Source: Branchiostoma floridae (Eukaryota > Chordata > Leptocardii > Amphioxiformes > Branchiostomatidae). From it: a DNA stretch of 31,940 nt. Positions 18,836 to 29,472 of this stretch are shown here, piece by piece. Positions within the stretch are counted from its first letter, which is position 1. Each line of letters opens with the position of its first letter. Under the pieces are notes generated by a model, which was not told the origin of the DNA, made no database searches, and saw nothing but the letters and a program-made list of their open reading frames with translations. The stretch is from the NCBI RefSeq assembly GCF_000003815.2, contig NC_049989.1, positions 972,595 through 1,004,534 of the forward strand, written 5' to 3'. Made by a program: the position numbers and the translations under genes.

Positions 18836-21284
18836 ATCCATATACATCAGGGCACTCTGACCATCGCTGAACAGAGACGGTGGGCGTTGGAAACGTCCTG
18901 GCACGATTGAACAATTGTTCACGTCACGTATCCGTAAGATCACGTGTCTGTTTCTCTCGCAAGTTTACGTTCTGTCGTGATTGGTCATGATTGATCCTGA
19001 AGAAGGAGACAGTGGTTGTTAGGCGTTGTACTATGACATTTCAGACGGTTTGGTCACAATAAGTCTAAAATGTTATACATAAGTGGTAAGTGGTACGGTT
19101 AGTGCCCAACGTTGGACATGTACAGATAATGGGTCATTGTTTTTTGGAAAGTGATGTAAAGCCGGTGGCCCCGTGTATGAGGGAGCGTCAGGCATTTTTT
19201 AATACCCTTGGATGTCACCGCGTCAGTCATACTCTCATAGAACCCAACAATCGCAGTAGTGGTGATCTGGTGTGCTCAGCTGAAAACGCGAGCAGTAGTC
19301 TAGTCTCATCATACTACAGGTTACTTGAAATTGATGAGTCTGACGCTGGCATGATAATTAAGCTATAGGAGTCGAATTAACGATCCACCGCACGAAAAGT
19401 AAATTTCAACATGCAAAGATTTGGGGTGTTACCCCGCACCACCGTCCAAGGTACAGGTAAACTATGAGCACACTTTCAGAGCGTTTCTAATTTCCAGGCT
19501 AATACCATTGATCAATTTTGTATCTACATTTTGTGTATCCAATAAAAATGTTACTTGGCACATTTACAAAATTGTACTATCATATTTTCTATATATTCAC
19601 AGTTTCGAACATCGCCCGCTTTGCAAGAAAAGCTCTCCTATCAAAATGTGATTGAATCTTAGAAACCCCGCAAGCCAGAGAGCTGTAATGATGTGATTAT
19701 TATTAATACTCTCAGTAGTCCGACACATCGCTGAGTCTAGCAGGCGTATAGGAAAACCCAACACCACGGAAAACGTATGAATATGCAGGATGTCAAGGGT
19801 ATTTGATTAGACCCGTGGAAGCTGAGGTAAAATTGCATTCGATGCATGCACGTAAAAGTTTAAAAGAACGTCAAACTTTGTGAGGTTATTGAGGCAGCAA
19901 GACGTATATGACACCTGAAATAGGAAGCGGTGTTACTAATTTTAAACATGCCGCATCAGCAGTAGGGTCTGGGTAGTGTGCTTCATGTGAGGAGGCGGGA
20001 TGTGAGCACGGCTGTGAGACCAGGCGCGAGTAGGCCTGTCCCGCACATATACGGAGTAAGTACTTGTGTCAGAACAGATACTGACCACTGTACATTTGTC
20101 ATATGTAGAATTGTACGGGTCCCAGCGCTTTTCAATACGCATGGTATTTGTTCATTTTGACCCATCTCTGCCCTTGTTGCCCTTCGGGTCACATCGTTTG
20201 GCCCCCGGGCATCCCTTCCAGCCCGGTTCACTGCACAACTCCGGGGCATTCAATTACCGCGACCAACAGACCGAGTTAGTCGGTAATGGAATGAAAAATG
20301 ACTTTTGGGCAGGGTTGTGAAATAAATTCAATCGACTCTGGCTGGGGCATGTTGTTTTCACGAGACTTTTACCTCCGAGAGTTGATGAGATTTTGTTAGT
20401 CAGATGGACCTTACAACACTTTACCAGAACATGCCGTATGGACGGGTCCGATCATGAACAGTGAATGGGTGCAGTAGGTATGAAGTAAAGAGCACGAGCG
20501 CTTTGCAACATGCGCAAACAACCCGTCGGCATAAAATTTCTTACTCGTCCGTTTAGTGTAGGTTATCGGGAGTGAAAGACTAAAACAAAATGAACTTTTT
20601 TAATAGAAATTTGATAAAAACTCTTATAGAAATTATGTGACTTGTCAATAACTTGTTGCATAGACAAGCATCATCCGAGGACGAAAGATCCAGGCGCGAA
20701 TGGTCTAGGGGACGAAAAGACTAGTAACCAACATTGGAAACATATAAAACTTGCTAACTATAACGTTTTCCTTATGTGCACATGCCAGCACTTTGGACAA
20801 TAATTTGGACGAAAAGGTTTAATTCTTACAGGTAGGATATTTAATTTATGATAAAGCTGTACCACGAGGTGTTTTAGAGGATCAGTCAACACAGTTGGAA
20901 GTCCTTCCCGCATCAAATGGTGCGTAGGGTGGCGCCCATCTCCGTTTCTGTAGCCCTGAGCCACACAGCTCAGTGCAATCACTACAGCAGGGGTGTGAGT
21001 TGAGCTACCATACTCTTTCCCGAATGCTGATTGCTAAGCAGAGAAAGCACCATACGCCATTTCTAAAGTCTTGTATGACCCAATCGTAGATCGAGCTCAC
21101 GAGGTGTACATTAATTAACTTGGTCATTGCATCGGTCAGCAAAAATGGTCACTTCCACCAATTCTGCTTCTGTATCATATTTTGCAAGCTAAACAATCAC
21201 AGAATGCCAGAAAGAACCACACAGTTCAGTTTTCTCTAGATGGACTGAGGATTGTTTTAATTCTGGGCTCCTATAATATTATAA
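18836..21284. other. Long intergenic stretch without an identified gene
   Basis: I see no convincing exon on either strand. Local features are TGAACAATTGTTCA, a perfect 14-bp palindrome at 18908-18921 followed by CACGTG near 18942, and a GC-richer segment at 20140-20280. Frames of up to 92 codons (19090-19368) and 88 codons (19983-20249, minus) have no recognised similarity. Confidence 0.45.
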
Positions 21285-21420
21285 TGTTATTATAGTGATG
21301 ATGATGTTCTTTATTTGCATGTTCCTGCCCATGTGGGCTAAATGCAGCAAATCCCATGATGGGACGAAGGACTATTACATGTAGTATTACAGTTGATTAA
21401 ACAATACATCTTGAGCTATG
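21285..21420 (-). mobile_element. Probable LINE or SINE 3' end, minus strand
   Basis: Read on the minus strand, the segment ends in AAATAAAGAACATCATCATC, a poly(A)-type signal followed by a short ATC repeat. This is the usual tail of CR1/L2-like elements. Internally, GGGCTAAATGCAGCAAATCCC and CATGATGGGACG are repeat-like. No coding part remains. The call rests on tail architecture only. Confidence 0.45.
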
Positions 21421-21793
21421 CTATCACAATATCTAACGTTTACATGCCTCTTCCCTTTTCTTAAAACATGTGTATACAAACTCACAGAGTATATTATAAA
21501 CAATAAAGATTTAGATTTGCACAAAAATACTTATCAACGCTGCTCCAATGGAAAAACTTTGTTCAATCTATTTATATTCAGGAATGAGAAGTTTCAGTTC
21601 CATCAGCATAGATTATTCTCAACGTGCAACGTTGTACAAACATGTTTTACAAACATGCTTTCATTATTGATTCATCGATCATAATCTCTAGATCGGTTAT
21701 CGAGATCTACAAGAATGTAACAAATTCAAGAACAGTCCTTTTCTCCACATGACACAGTAAAAGCAAAATTTACGCATACAGAATAGTGCTGTA

Positions 21794-22030
21794 ATTACCT
21801 TCACCAGAAGGTTATAAGTTGTGTCTGTCTGTCTGTCTATCTGTCCATGTTTCTGTCTGTCTGTCTGTCCGTCTGTCTGTCCGTCCGTCTGTCTGTCCGT
21901 CTGTCTGTCCGTCTGTCTGTCCGTCTGTCCGTCTGTCTATCTGTCAGTCTGTCTGTCCGTCTGTCTGTCCGTCTGTCCGTCCGTCTGTCTGTCTGTCTGT
22001 CCGTCTGTCTGTCCGTCTGTCCGTCTGTCC

Positions 22031-22062
<32 letters not shown>

Positions 22063-22315
22063 GTCCGTCTGTCTATCTGTCCGTCTGTCTGTCTGTCTGT
22101 CTATCTGTCTGTCTGGTGATTATTGGAATTGCAGGCGCCGGCTTCCTTTCAAATGTTGTCGAAAGAGCGTCATGATTTTTGGTATGTAGATAGCCTAAGT
22201 GATGACTTACATAATGAGATACTTAGTATGCAAATCAACAGATAATTTCTACAATTCATAAGTTTATAAATCAACTGCATTCCATGATAGGATTTTCAAA
22301 TTTGTTCTGTTGCTC
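21794..22315 (-). repeat. Hairpin-ended dispersed repeat copy, minus strand, expanded by a microsatellite
   Basis: The terminal hairpin ACCTTC-ACCA-GAAGGT is at 21797-21812. After the microsatellite come ATGATTTTTGGTATGTAGAT, GCCTAAGTGATGACTTAC, ATGCAAATCAACAG and TTCCATGATAGGATTTTCAA, all reverse complements of landmarks in the plus-strand copies. Confidence 0.8.
21823..22115. repeat. (TGTC/CGTC)n microsatellite, about 290 bp
   Basis: Tetranucleotide TGTC interspersed with CGTC and TATC. All three forward frames are open and give Ser/Val/Cys/Leu repeats, so the three long frames here are artefacts. It sits where another family copy (18721-18750) has a short ACAGACAGACAG run, so it grew from an internal seed in the element. 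Confidence 0.95.
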
Positions 22316-22419
22316 TCCGCTCGAAAGTCTGTTTGGGACGGATACTGTTACCTCACCTGATACCACTTCATACAAACTGTATAGTAACTGTTTTTGTTTC
22401 CCCATGATACTTTTTGATA

Positions 22420-22680
22420 CTTATTTTATAAGTGCGGTGTGAGATGGAGCAAACCCTTCTGTCTGGAGTTGGTGATTCACTTTAAATCGGTTGGAGGCCT
22501 GGCGAACCTCCTTACCGTATCAGCCACACGGTGGTTTACATCATTCACCCGGACGGGAGACCTGGCGCATCCCTGTCTTGTATTCAGCTAGAAGAAAGGG
22601 TATGCCACCCCGTAAGGGGCGGTATAACCCCAACGGTGCTGTAATACACCGTATGACTATGACTGACTGACTGACTGATT
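22420..22680 (+). mobile_element. Possible retroelement 3' end with (TGAC)n tail
   Basis: A GC-richer block (22490-22660) with GACGGGAGACCTGGCGCATC and GGTGCTGTAATACACCGTAT ends in GACTATGACTGACTGACTGA at 22655. A unique body ending in a short tetranucleotide tail is typical of SINE/LINE 3' ends. No pol III boxes or coding part could be confirmed. Confidence 0.4.
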
Positions 22681-22943
22681 TTACAAAGTATATACTTTAT
22701 CCTGGATGGCCATATATCGTTTGTCACCATAGCTAAATTTACAACAATCCATGATGAAGAGACGGTCATTTTCAATCACTTTTGGACACAATGGAAAGCA
22801 CTTTTGAATACCTTCCGATTTGGACAACTAAATGTTGATTGGTCTACGAATTTCTACGAATAAAAATTGTGTATGTAACGTTATGAACCTTTGATTTGAT
22901 TTATTCGACTGTGTAGAAATACAGCCAGTTTTACCTTATACTG

Positions 22944-22991
22944 CCAGGGCTACCAAACTAGTAGGTGGGCTAGTTAAAGGGCTAGCCCTGG
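22944..22991. repeat. Short inverted repeat CCAGGGCTA/TAGCCCTGG
   Basis: Nine-base perfect arms are separated by 30 bp that contain related GGGCTAG motifs. Possibly the relic of a small MITE. The sequence from 22992 to 23600 shows nothing else recognisable. Confidence 0.55.
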
Positions 22992-23639
22992 TAACTGTAC
23001 AATGAACAATAAACATTATAAACAGTTCGGGTTCCATTGCGTTTACAGATGCATGGATTTTATTTTTACGTTTTAAGTTTTTTACGTACTGTTATACGAA
23101 TCAGGAAACTACGGAGATGATCTAACAGTGTTCACTAGCAAGCGCACTATCTGTGATAAAGCGATATTACAAGGATATCTACATAAAGCTATTCGATATA
23201 ACAACTGTATATGAATACTATATCATAAACATTACGGCAGATCGTTCAGTACGAATATTGTTTATTGTCAGTTGTTATCGAGCGACACCCGTATTACCGA
23301 GACAAGCGTTTACATAGTGCGGTTTCGTCAATACCCCGTCTATGAAGACAGTCGTGAATTGTCAAGTAGAACTATACTATTCTCGTAAGTATACATTATA
23401 TATCCTGCAAATACAGGCGTTGAATGGTTAACAAGGGTTTGTACATAAAGCAAGCACAATATGATGTCATGACGAAAATTCCATTCTTGCGACATTTGGT
23501 AGCAACATGTACATTAAGTTGAACATGCGGACGTAAGTCATTCAAATTAGGGTCTCATTTACATAATTCATAAAGGCTATCATAAATTTCTTTGCTAATA
23601 CTCTCATACTTTGAACAGATTGTTATTTAGGTAGAGATC

Positions 23640-23865
23640 AACCGATATCTTTTATGCACTCGTCACAAGAGATAACCTTTCTTGCTAACAGCAATGCCCT
23701 ACAAAACATCCAATAGCGTAAAACAATCTCCATACATACATACAGGCAGGCGAAAGGATAGAACACAAATACAACACGCCTACAACAACAATCATTTATA
23801 CTTATAAATAATAAAACTGTCGCCATGGCAATAGTTTGTATTGCCACACTTATTGCCAACGCACA
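23640..23865. repeat. Diverged direct repeat, partner at 28305-28475
   Basis: Shared blocks in the same order are ACTCGTCACAAGAGA (ACTCACAAGAGA in the partner), CAGCAATGC, AACAACAATCNTTTA, TGCTTATAAA-type sequence, then AATAAAACYGTCGCCATGGC, AATARTTT and ATTGCCACACTT. The last part contains the stem TGGCAATA...TATTGCCA in this copy. Possibly another module of the hairpin-ended family, since the partner directly follows the 27598-28240 copy. The cysteine-rich minus frame here is not recognised. Confidence 0.75.
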
Positions 23866-23869
23866 CGTT

Positions 23870-24095
23870 TTTTTCTTAGATTTTGAAATTATGAGTTTTA
23901 TGAGTGACAAGTGAAATTGTGAGTTTTGATATGTCGTTTTGTGGTTATGCACTATTGTATGTGTTATTGTAGTATTGCAAAGTTTTAAATTGTATTTTTG
24001 TTTACCCAGCATTGCCTGAAAAACAGGTTGTTATGTACCTGAGTGTTACTGCTGGTAAAATAAATAAACTGAAAACTGAAACTGAAATTACAAAA
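23870..24095 (+). mobile_element. LINE/L2-like 3' end with (AAACTG)n tail
   Basis: The segment ends CTGCTGGTAAAATAAATAAA followed by CTGAAAACTGAAACTGAAA and an A-rich stretch. An AATAAA signal immediately followed by a short tandem tail is the characteristic 3' end of L2/CR1-type retroposons. No coding sequence remains. Confidence 0.55.
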
Positions 24096-24659
24096 AAAAA
24101 TGTTCTTTGTTTTTGATATGTACTACATGAAGATAAGGTATAGGCGAGCGTGCGAAAATCTCGGCACTTTTATGTGTAAAAAGTTACCATACCAGCTAGT
24201 CTATGGGGTAAAATTAGGACATTAAGTTAAGCGGTGTCCTGCAGCGGAGGGTGATAATCACTGATTGTCTGGCCGGATATATCTGACTGCAGCCATTACT
24301 TCTAATTGGATATCGCAGACAAAGCAGCGTCTGAATCTTAGTGGATACGATTGATCTGCTGCTTTTCAACTTGTGCCAGAATAAGCGGTTTGTTGTATTT
24401 AAGGCCATGTTTATATTACAGGGGCAGCTTGAAGGCGCATGCTCTTTGCTAGGTGTACATCCGGTTTGTTTATTTGTTTGTTTTTGTCAAGGAGGTCGGA
24501 CGTGCCTCCCGCCCTTTGATCTAACTACTTCTCTGAGTTGCGTCTCCTACTCCTGACAGAAAACTCATTTTTCATTGACTCGAGTGGAAATGTGCTACAA
24601 TCTATACACCCGTATATCATCCATTTAGCCTGTTTTCTCGCATAATAATTGCGACTAAA

Positions 24660-25030
24660 TTTGCCTTTTCACGCTGGTATAAATGACTATTCATGACGTC
24701 AGGGGAAGGATGAATAATTGACGCCTTGGGCCTTACGGCTAATGTTGGATCTACGAAGTAAAACTGGGATGAGATATGCTCGGACTAGTACAGGCTGTTA
24801 GCAGTGCAGTGCCCGCCATGCTCGGTCTCCTTCACTGACTTCGCTAGGGTGCCTGCAGGCTTTGGTATTGACTCAAATCTTACTGGCACGCGAACCTCAA
24901 CGACTTGTCCTGATTGGTCAGACTCGGGTGCCGTTCAACACACTGACATCAAGTTTCCAATTGGTCAAAGCAGAAGCTCTTCATTATGCATGCATCACTT
25001 TTTTGCTTTGAGACACCAGTGTTGATTGGC
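24660..25030. promoter_or_regulatory. Candidate promoter-like segment
   Basis: The segment contains TATAAAT (24678-24684), a perfect CRE palindrome TGACGTCA (24694-24701), and three CCAAT/ATTGG boxes near 24912, 24957 and 25025, in less AT-rich surroundings. A 128-codon open frame without ATG follows (25026-25412) with a GTAAGA donor-like motif at 25383. I recognise no protein in it. The remaining sequence 24096-24659 shows nothing notable. Confidence 0.3.
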
Positions 25031-25384
25031 CGGGAATACCAGCGAGAGTATTTTCGACACAACTTCCATCTACTACCGCCCCACTGTAGGTGTTAACCCG
25101 GGCAAGTCAGGAAGACCAAAAAGCTATTCAAAATTCATCAGGAATTGCTCAGACGTTGCTCAATCGGGAGATTTCTGGAACTCGTGTGAGCTGGTCAATA
25201 CGGAATGGTTTTCTAATGCAGGGGAAGTAGACTGCAGACAGAAAGGCCCTCATCGTCAAAATAGCATCGACGAAGAGTCACCAACCGACGCGACACACCC
25301 ATGTACCAACCAGCACAACATTCCATCGACGGAATCCTCGGCTCGGCATCAGTCACGACAGCGGTCCCCACCGTACTCACGGGT

Positions 25385-27005
25385 AAGACCTCTTCTTCTT
25401 CTTAGTTTTTAGGTGGCCACCATCATCTTGCTGATGTTTCTGCCACGCTTAACAGAGCCAGAGGTGCTGGTACAGAAGGTTGTCTGTTGTAGCTTGATGT
25501 AATGGACTGTCTTGGGGGTCTACTGTAAGTGTTAGACTTTAGATTTGCCACCTTATCCCTGAAGGATTCCAGGGAAGGGACAGTCACCATCTCTGCAGGA
25601 AGCAGGTCCCACTCGGACACAGTTCGTGGAATGAATGATACCTGTCTGTACTGCCTAGAGGAATATTGTAGTACAAAGGATGAGACTGTCTTGTCTGACG
25701 TTTGGGTCGACTAAGTGTAGGTAAGTTCTTAGAGTTGATGGTCACCATTCCATGATGGAACTTGTAGAAGGTAGAGAGTCTTGCCCGTTTGCGGCGTATC
25801 TGCAAAGTGTCCCATGAGATTTCTTGTAACATGTCACCGACATGTCTCCGAGGACTGGCGGAAACGGTGACATACCCACCTGGCTGCTCTGCGCTGGATT
25901 TTTTCTACAGTAGTGACATCCTTGGCAGTATGAGGGTCCCATACTACGCTGGCGTATTCAAGGGTGGATCTCACTAAAGCCTTGTAGGCTGCCTCCTTAA
26001 TGGCTTTGCTATCAACTTAAATGTTGCGGCGGATGAAACCTAGTAATCTAGAGTTTGTTTGAGATGTTCATAATGTGGGGGCCACACTTCAGGTCTTTGG
26101 TAAGTGTTACCCCAAGGTATTTCACTTGGGTCTCTTCTTGGAGAATATGGCCATGCAGTTGGTACTCTGCCTCCTGCGTCTTCCTGCTGCAAGTCATATG
26201 GACGGTTGAGCATTTCTTGGTGGAATGACATCTGCCATAGCTTCTCCCACTCTGCAAGCTTTTCAAGGTCTTTCTGAAGACAAACTTGGTCATGGGCATC
26301 CTTGATGGCTTTATGACAAGCTGTGTCATCTGCAATCAGCCTTGGAGGACAAGTCGTTTGGCAGGTCGTTTATAAAAATCAGAATCAAGGAGGGACCTAA
26401 AACGGAGCCTTGTGGGACTCCTGATTCCACTGGGTCATGCTCTGACCTTGTGCCATTGATGATGACGGCCTGCTTCCTATTCAGCAAGAACTCTCGAATC
26501 CAAGTGTTGACCTTACCATCAATGCCGTAATGCCTCAGTTTGTGCACTAGAAGACTGTGACTAACTTTGTCAAATGCCTTAGAAAAGTCAAAGACAAGTA
26601 GATCTTCTTGGTGACCCTTTTCAAGTGTTACTGAGATCTCATCAACTAGACCCAAGAGTTGGGTCTCGCATGAGCGGCCTTTCCGGAATCCATGTTGTTG
26701 GGTACATAGGATCTGATGCTGTTCGCAGTAGGTCATCATGATGCTTACAAGGATATGTTCAAGAAGCTTGCATGGAATGCTGGTTAAAGATATCGGTCTA
26801 TAGTTCTCTGTTTTGTAGCGCTCCCTTTTTTTGAAGACTGGACATACACGGGCACAATGCCAGTCATCCGGGACGACCCCGTTGTCAAGAGAAGCCCGGT
26901 ACAAAAAGACTAGCGAAGGTGCTATTTCTATAGCTACCTCTCTCAGGACCTGCCGACCATATCCGAGATGCGAAGTTGGCATCATCCAATGATTCAATTG
27001 CATAT
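25385..27005 (-). pseudogene. Non-LTR retrotransposon with RT domain, CR1/Jockey-like, 5'-truncated and frameshifted
   Basis: On the minus strand, a frame from about 27003 to 26326 gives DNGVVPDDWHCARVCPVFKK, ENYRPISLTSIPCKLLEHI, QQHGFRKGRSCETQLL, LLVFDFSKAFDKVSH and ESGVPQGSVLGPSL...FINDLP: RT motifs in order. It frameshifts near 26330. LIADDTACHKAI follows, keeping the catalytic ADD. Then come RSTLEYASVVWDPHT-type sequence (near 25940) and a C-terminal region ending FHPRTVSEWDLLP and PSLESFRDKVANL, stopping at 25425. An AAG repeat on the minus strand (25388-25402) is the 3' tail. It is truncated at the 5' side just before RT motif 0. The element is fairly young, since long frames survive. 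Confidence 0.9.
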
Positions 27006-27405
27006 CTATAGTAATTTCCAGTTTGCTTTTAGAGAAGGCATATATGCGAATTTTGGATTCGTGGTATGTGTTGCATGTGTTGGTATGTGTTGTTCTTTCG
27101 TGTCATGCTTTTTGGCGACGCCTGATGGGCGAGCCTAATAGTATAGTGAGCGACCGTTTGCAAAGAATTCCAAAAACTGTACAGGAATGTCAGGAATGCC
27201 AAAGTCCGCGCGTGCGTAGTTGCATCATCCCGGACTGAACCATTACCTCCACGGGTAAGCTTTCCAGTCGCAGGGCACATACCGGTATAGGCCTATACGT
27301 GTGCACAGCAGTGTTTTCCGTTTTCGCGCATGGCGATTTTTGACTGATCGCCGTGCAAAAATGAGAAAAGCCTAGGACTTCAGACGTACCAGAATTGTAT
27401 AATAT
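27006..27405. other. No recognised feature
   Basis: Less AT-rich single-copy-looking sequence. Short frames on both strands have no recognised similarity. Confidence 0.5.
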
Positions 27406-27524
27406 AAATGAATGAATGAATGAATGAATGAATGAATGAATGAATGAATGAATGAATGAATGAATGAATGAATGAATGAATGAATGAATGAATGAATGAT
27501 TGAATGAATGAATGAATAAATAAA
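27406..27524. repeat. (AATG)n microsatellite, about 30 units
   Basis: Nearly perfect AATG tetranucleotide run with one GATT interruption and AAAT variants at the right end. The minus-strand Ile-His-Ser-Phe repeats are its translation. Confidence 0.95.
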
Positions 27525-27597
27525 TGATGTGTAAAACAAGCATTGTTTGAGCTTAAATGATGTATAACATGTGGGGTTGTGAGATAGCGATGTGACA

Positions 27598-28240
27598 GTT
27601 ACCTTCGCCAAGAACGTTATATTTTGGGTAGCGTTTGTATGTGCATGTGTGTGTTTGTAAAAGATCACCATAACTCGAGAACGCCTGGATGGATTGTATT
27701 GATATTTGTGGGTAGATCTTGTTGAGACCTGGAAACGATTAGCTTTTTGGGTCCTCTAGCGGCCTGTTACGGTACTGCAGCAGAACTTCCTGGTTTGATA
27801 TCAGGAGTTCTGGACATGTTGCGGCTATGAATTTTAAGTGGTAGACAGCTCTTGAAGCCGTGAGTGATATAAGTGGTATAGGATTGGGTTCCCTAGCGGC
27901 TTGTTTTGGAACTGCAGGACAGGTTTAGTATCCTGCAAGGGAATAACTCAAGAAGGGGTTGACGGATTGTTATGATTTTTGGTATGTGGATAGGTTACGT
28001 GATGCTTCATATAATTACATATAAATTATGCAGATTGAAAGCTAATTTGCATAATTAATTGGGAAATTGTCTAAACATGCTCAATTCAATTATAGGACCA
28101 TCGCAACATGTGACCTTTGTAACTGAGTAAGAGAATATTGATAGATATATTTTGTGCAAAATAAATACCTAATTTGCATAATTAATGAGAAAATGCTTTA
28201 ATGTCATTGTGGTAAGCTAGAGAAGATGATCAACTGATAT
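27598..28240 (-). repeat. Hairpin-ended dispersed repeat copy, minus strand
   Basis: It begins ACCTTCGCCAAGAACGTTAT (the GAAGGT arm has mutated to GAACGT). It continues CATAACTCGAGAACGCCTGG, CCTCTAGCGGCC, CTGCAGCAGAACTTCC, GGACATGTTGCGGC, AACTCAAGAAGGGGTTGACG, ATGATTTTTGGTATGTGGAT and TTTGCATAATTAATTGGG, the reverse complement of the plus-strand landmark order. One of the more complete copies. Confidence 0.8.
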
Positions 28241-28304
28241 GATTTATGTAAATGAGGGTCTGTTGTGTAAAATCGATGAGAAGTATTTACATTATTAGTT
28301 CACC

Positions 28305-28475
28305 CTTCACTCACAAGAGAACCCCTTTTGACAGCAATGCTCTCTGAACATTAATCGCCAGGCGAATGGAATACGACTATTAGACCCATTAATAACAACA
28401 ATCTTTAATGCTTATAAACAATAAAACCGTCGCCATGGCAATAATTTTAATTGCCACACTTTTTTTGTTCGTGAC
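28305..28475. repeat. Partner of the 23640-23865 direct repeat
   Basis: Same blocks and order as the 23640-23865 copy, including AATAAAACCGTCGCCATGGC at 28430 and ATTGCCACACTTTTTTTG. Divergence is moderate, with a short deletion relative to the first copy. Confidence 0.75.
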
Positions 28476-29340
28476 AAAATGTCATTATGAATAAAGGGGT
28501 GCATCATCGATAAAAAGCGAACATTGTAGCCCTGTGATGTGAAAGGAGGGGGGGGGGCATAGTGTACTCTGATACTTTGTTGCGTTGCTAAAACTTGCTA
28601 TGATATACTGATAGTTAGAAGTCATATGCTTTGGTAGTGACGGTTCTGAGATCCAGACAAAGCGACGTGACGTGTCACGTGACAGCTTTACAGCGAACCT
28701 TCGCCAAAATTGAGCAGAGGATGCGAAGTGAGTGAAGCATAGGCGCGGTTGCAGCTTCATTGGAAGTGACATTTATTCACTATTCACAAAATGCTAACAA
28801 CACTGACATCATGGTGGGAAAATAGCGTTTTGCATCACGTGACCCGTAACACAGATGTCGTAACGATGGAGGGCATTGTTGGTAAATAATATGAAATTTT
28901 ATCCACAAGGTATGGTAGAGAGTGAGACAAATGTATATTACTCATTGAATACACTTGATACATGTTGACCTGGCAATAAATCTTATCCAAATGTTACTTC
29001 GGTCCCAAGGAGTGTATATGGTGCTAGCTATTTATACTTGTCGATATGTAACGGTCTCGTCCGCGTTGCATTGGAACAACTTTTGTCCTTGTGCTAGGCA
29101 TGTGTGCTGATGACCCTGATGGTGTCCTGTGCAGTCTCCTTAGCACTCTCTCTCTGTCACTCAAACCAGTCCAACTTGGTTTGAGTGCCGTAAGAACAGC
29201 AACATGAAGTGGCGTGTTTGGTATCTCATTATTTCTGTAGACTGCACTGTACTGTGTTGCCGTCCCTGTGTCCAACCATGTGTGCTGATGCTGCCCTGTG
29301 TTTTGTTCCCTGTGTGCTGCATGTGAGCTGATGGTGTCCT
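28476..29340. other. Intergenic with two CACGTG boxes
   Basis: No gene was identified. GTCACGTGAC lies at 28674-28683 and TCACGTGACC at 28835-28844. Short degenerate repeats of TGTGTGCTGATG and GATGGTGTCCT occur at 29100-29340, next to the assembly gap. Confidence 0.5.
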
Positions 29341-29440
29341 NNNNNNNNNNNNNNNNNNNNNNNNNNNNNNNNNNNNNNNNNNNNNNNNNNNNNNNNNNNN
29401 NNNNNNNNNNNNNNNNNNNNNNNNNNNNNNNNNNNNNNNN
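29341..29440. other. Assembly gap, exactly 100 N
   Basis: A run of exactly 100 N, the conventional placeholder for a gap of unknown size. The left flank is repeated TGTGCTGATG/GGTGTCCT sequence, so collapse of a tandem repeat is a plausible cause. Frames reading through it are meaningless. Confidence 0.98.
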
Positions 29441-29472
29441 AGACAATGTATGAACCTATGTTGTCTGTCAAT

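Noticed and set aside
21819-22189. Three long Ser/Val/Cys/Leu frames
   Set aside because: All three frames are open because the DNA is a TGTC/CGTC microsatellite, so they are not proteins.
26326-27003. Host reverse-transcriptase gene
   Set aside because: The domain is 5'-truncated and frameshifted, and the element ends in an AAG tail, so it is a retrotransposon copy.
27190-27671. Ile-His-Ser-Phe repeat proteins on the minus strand
   Set aside because: Translation of the AATG microsatellite.
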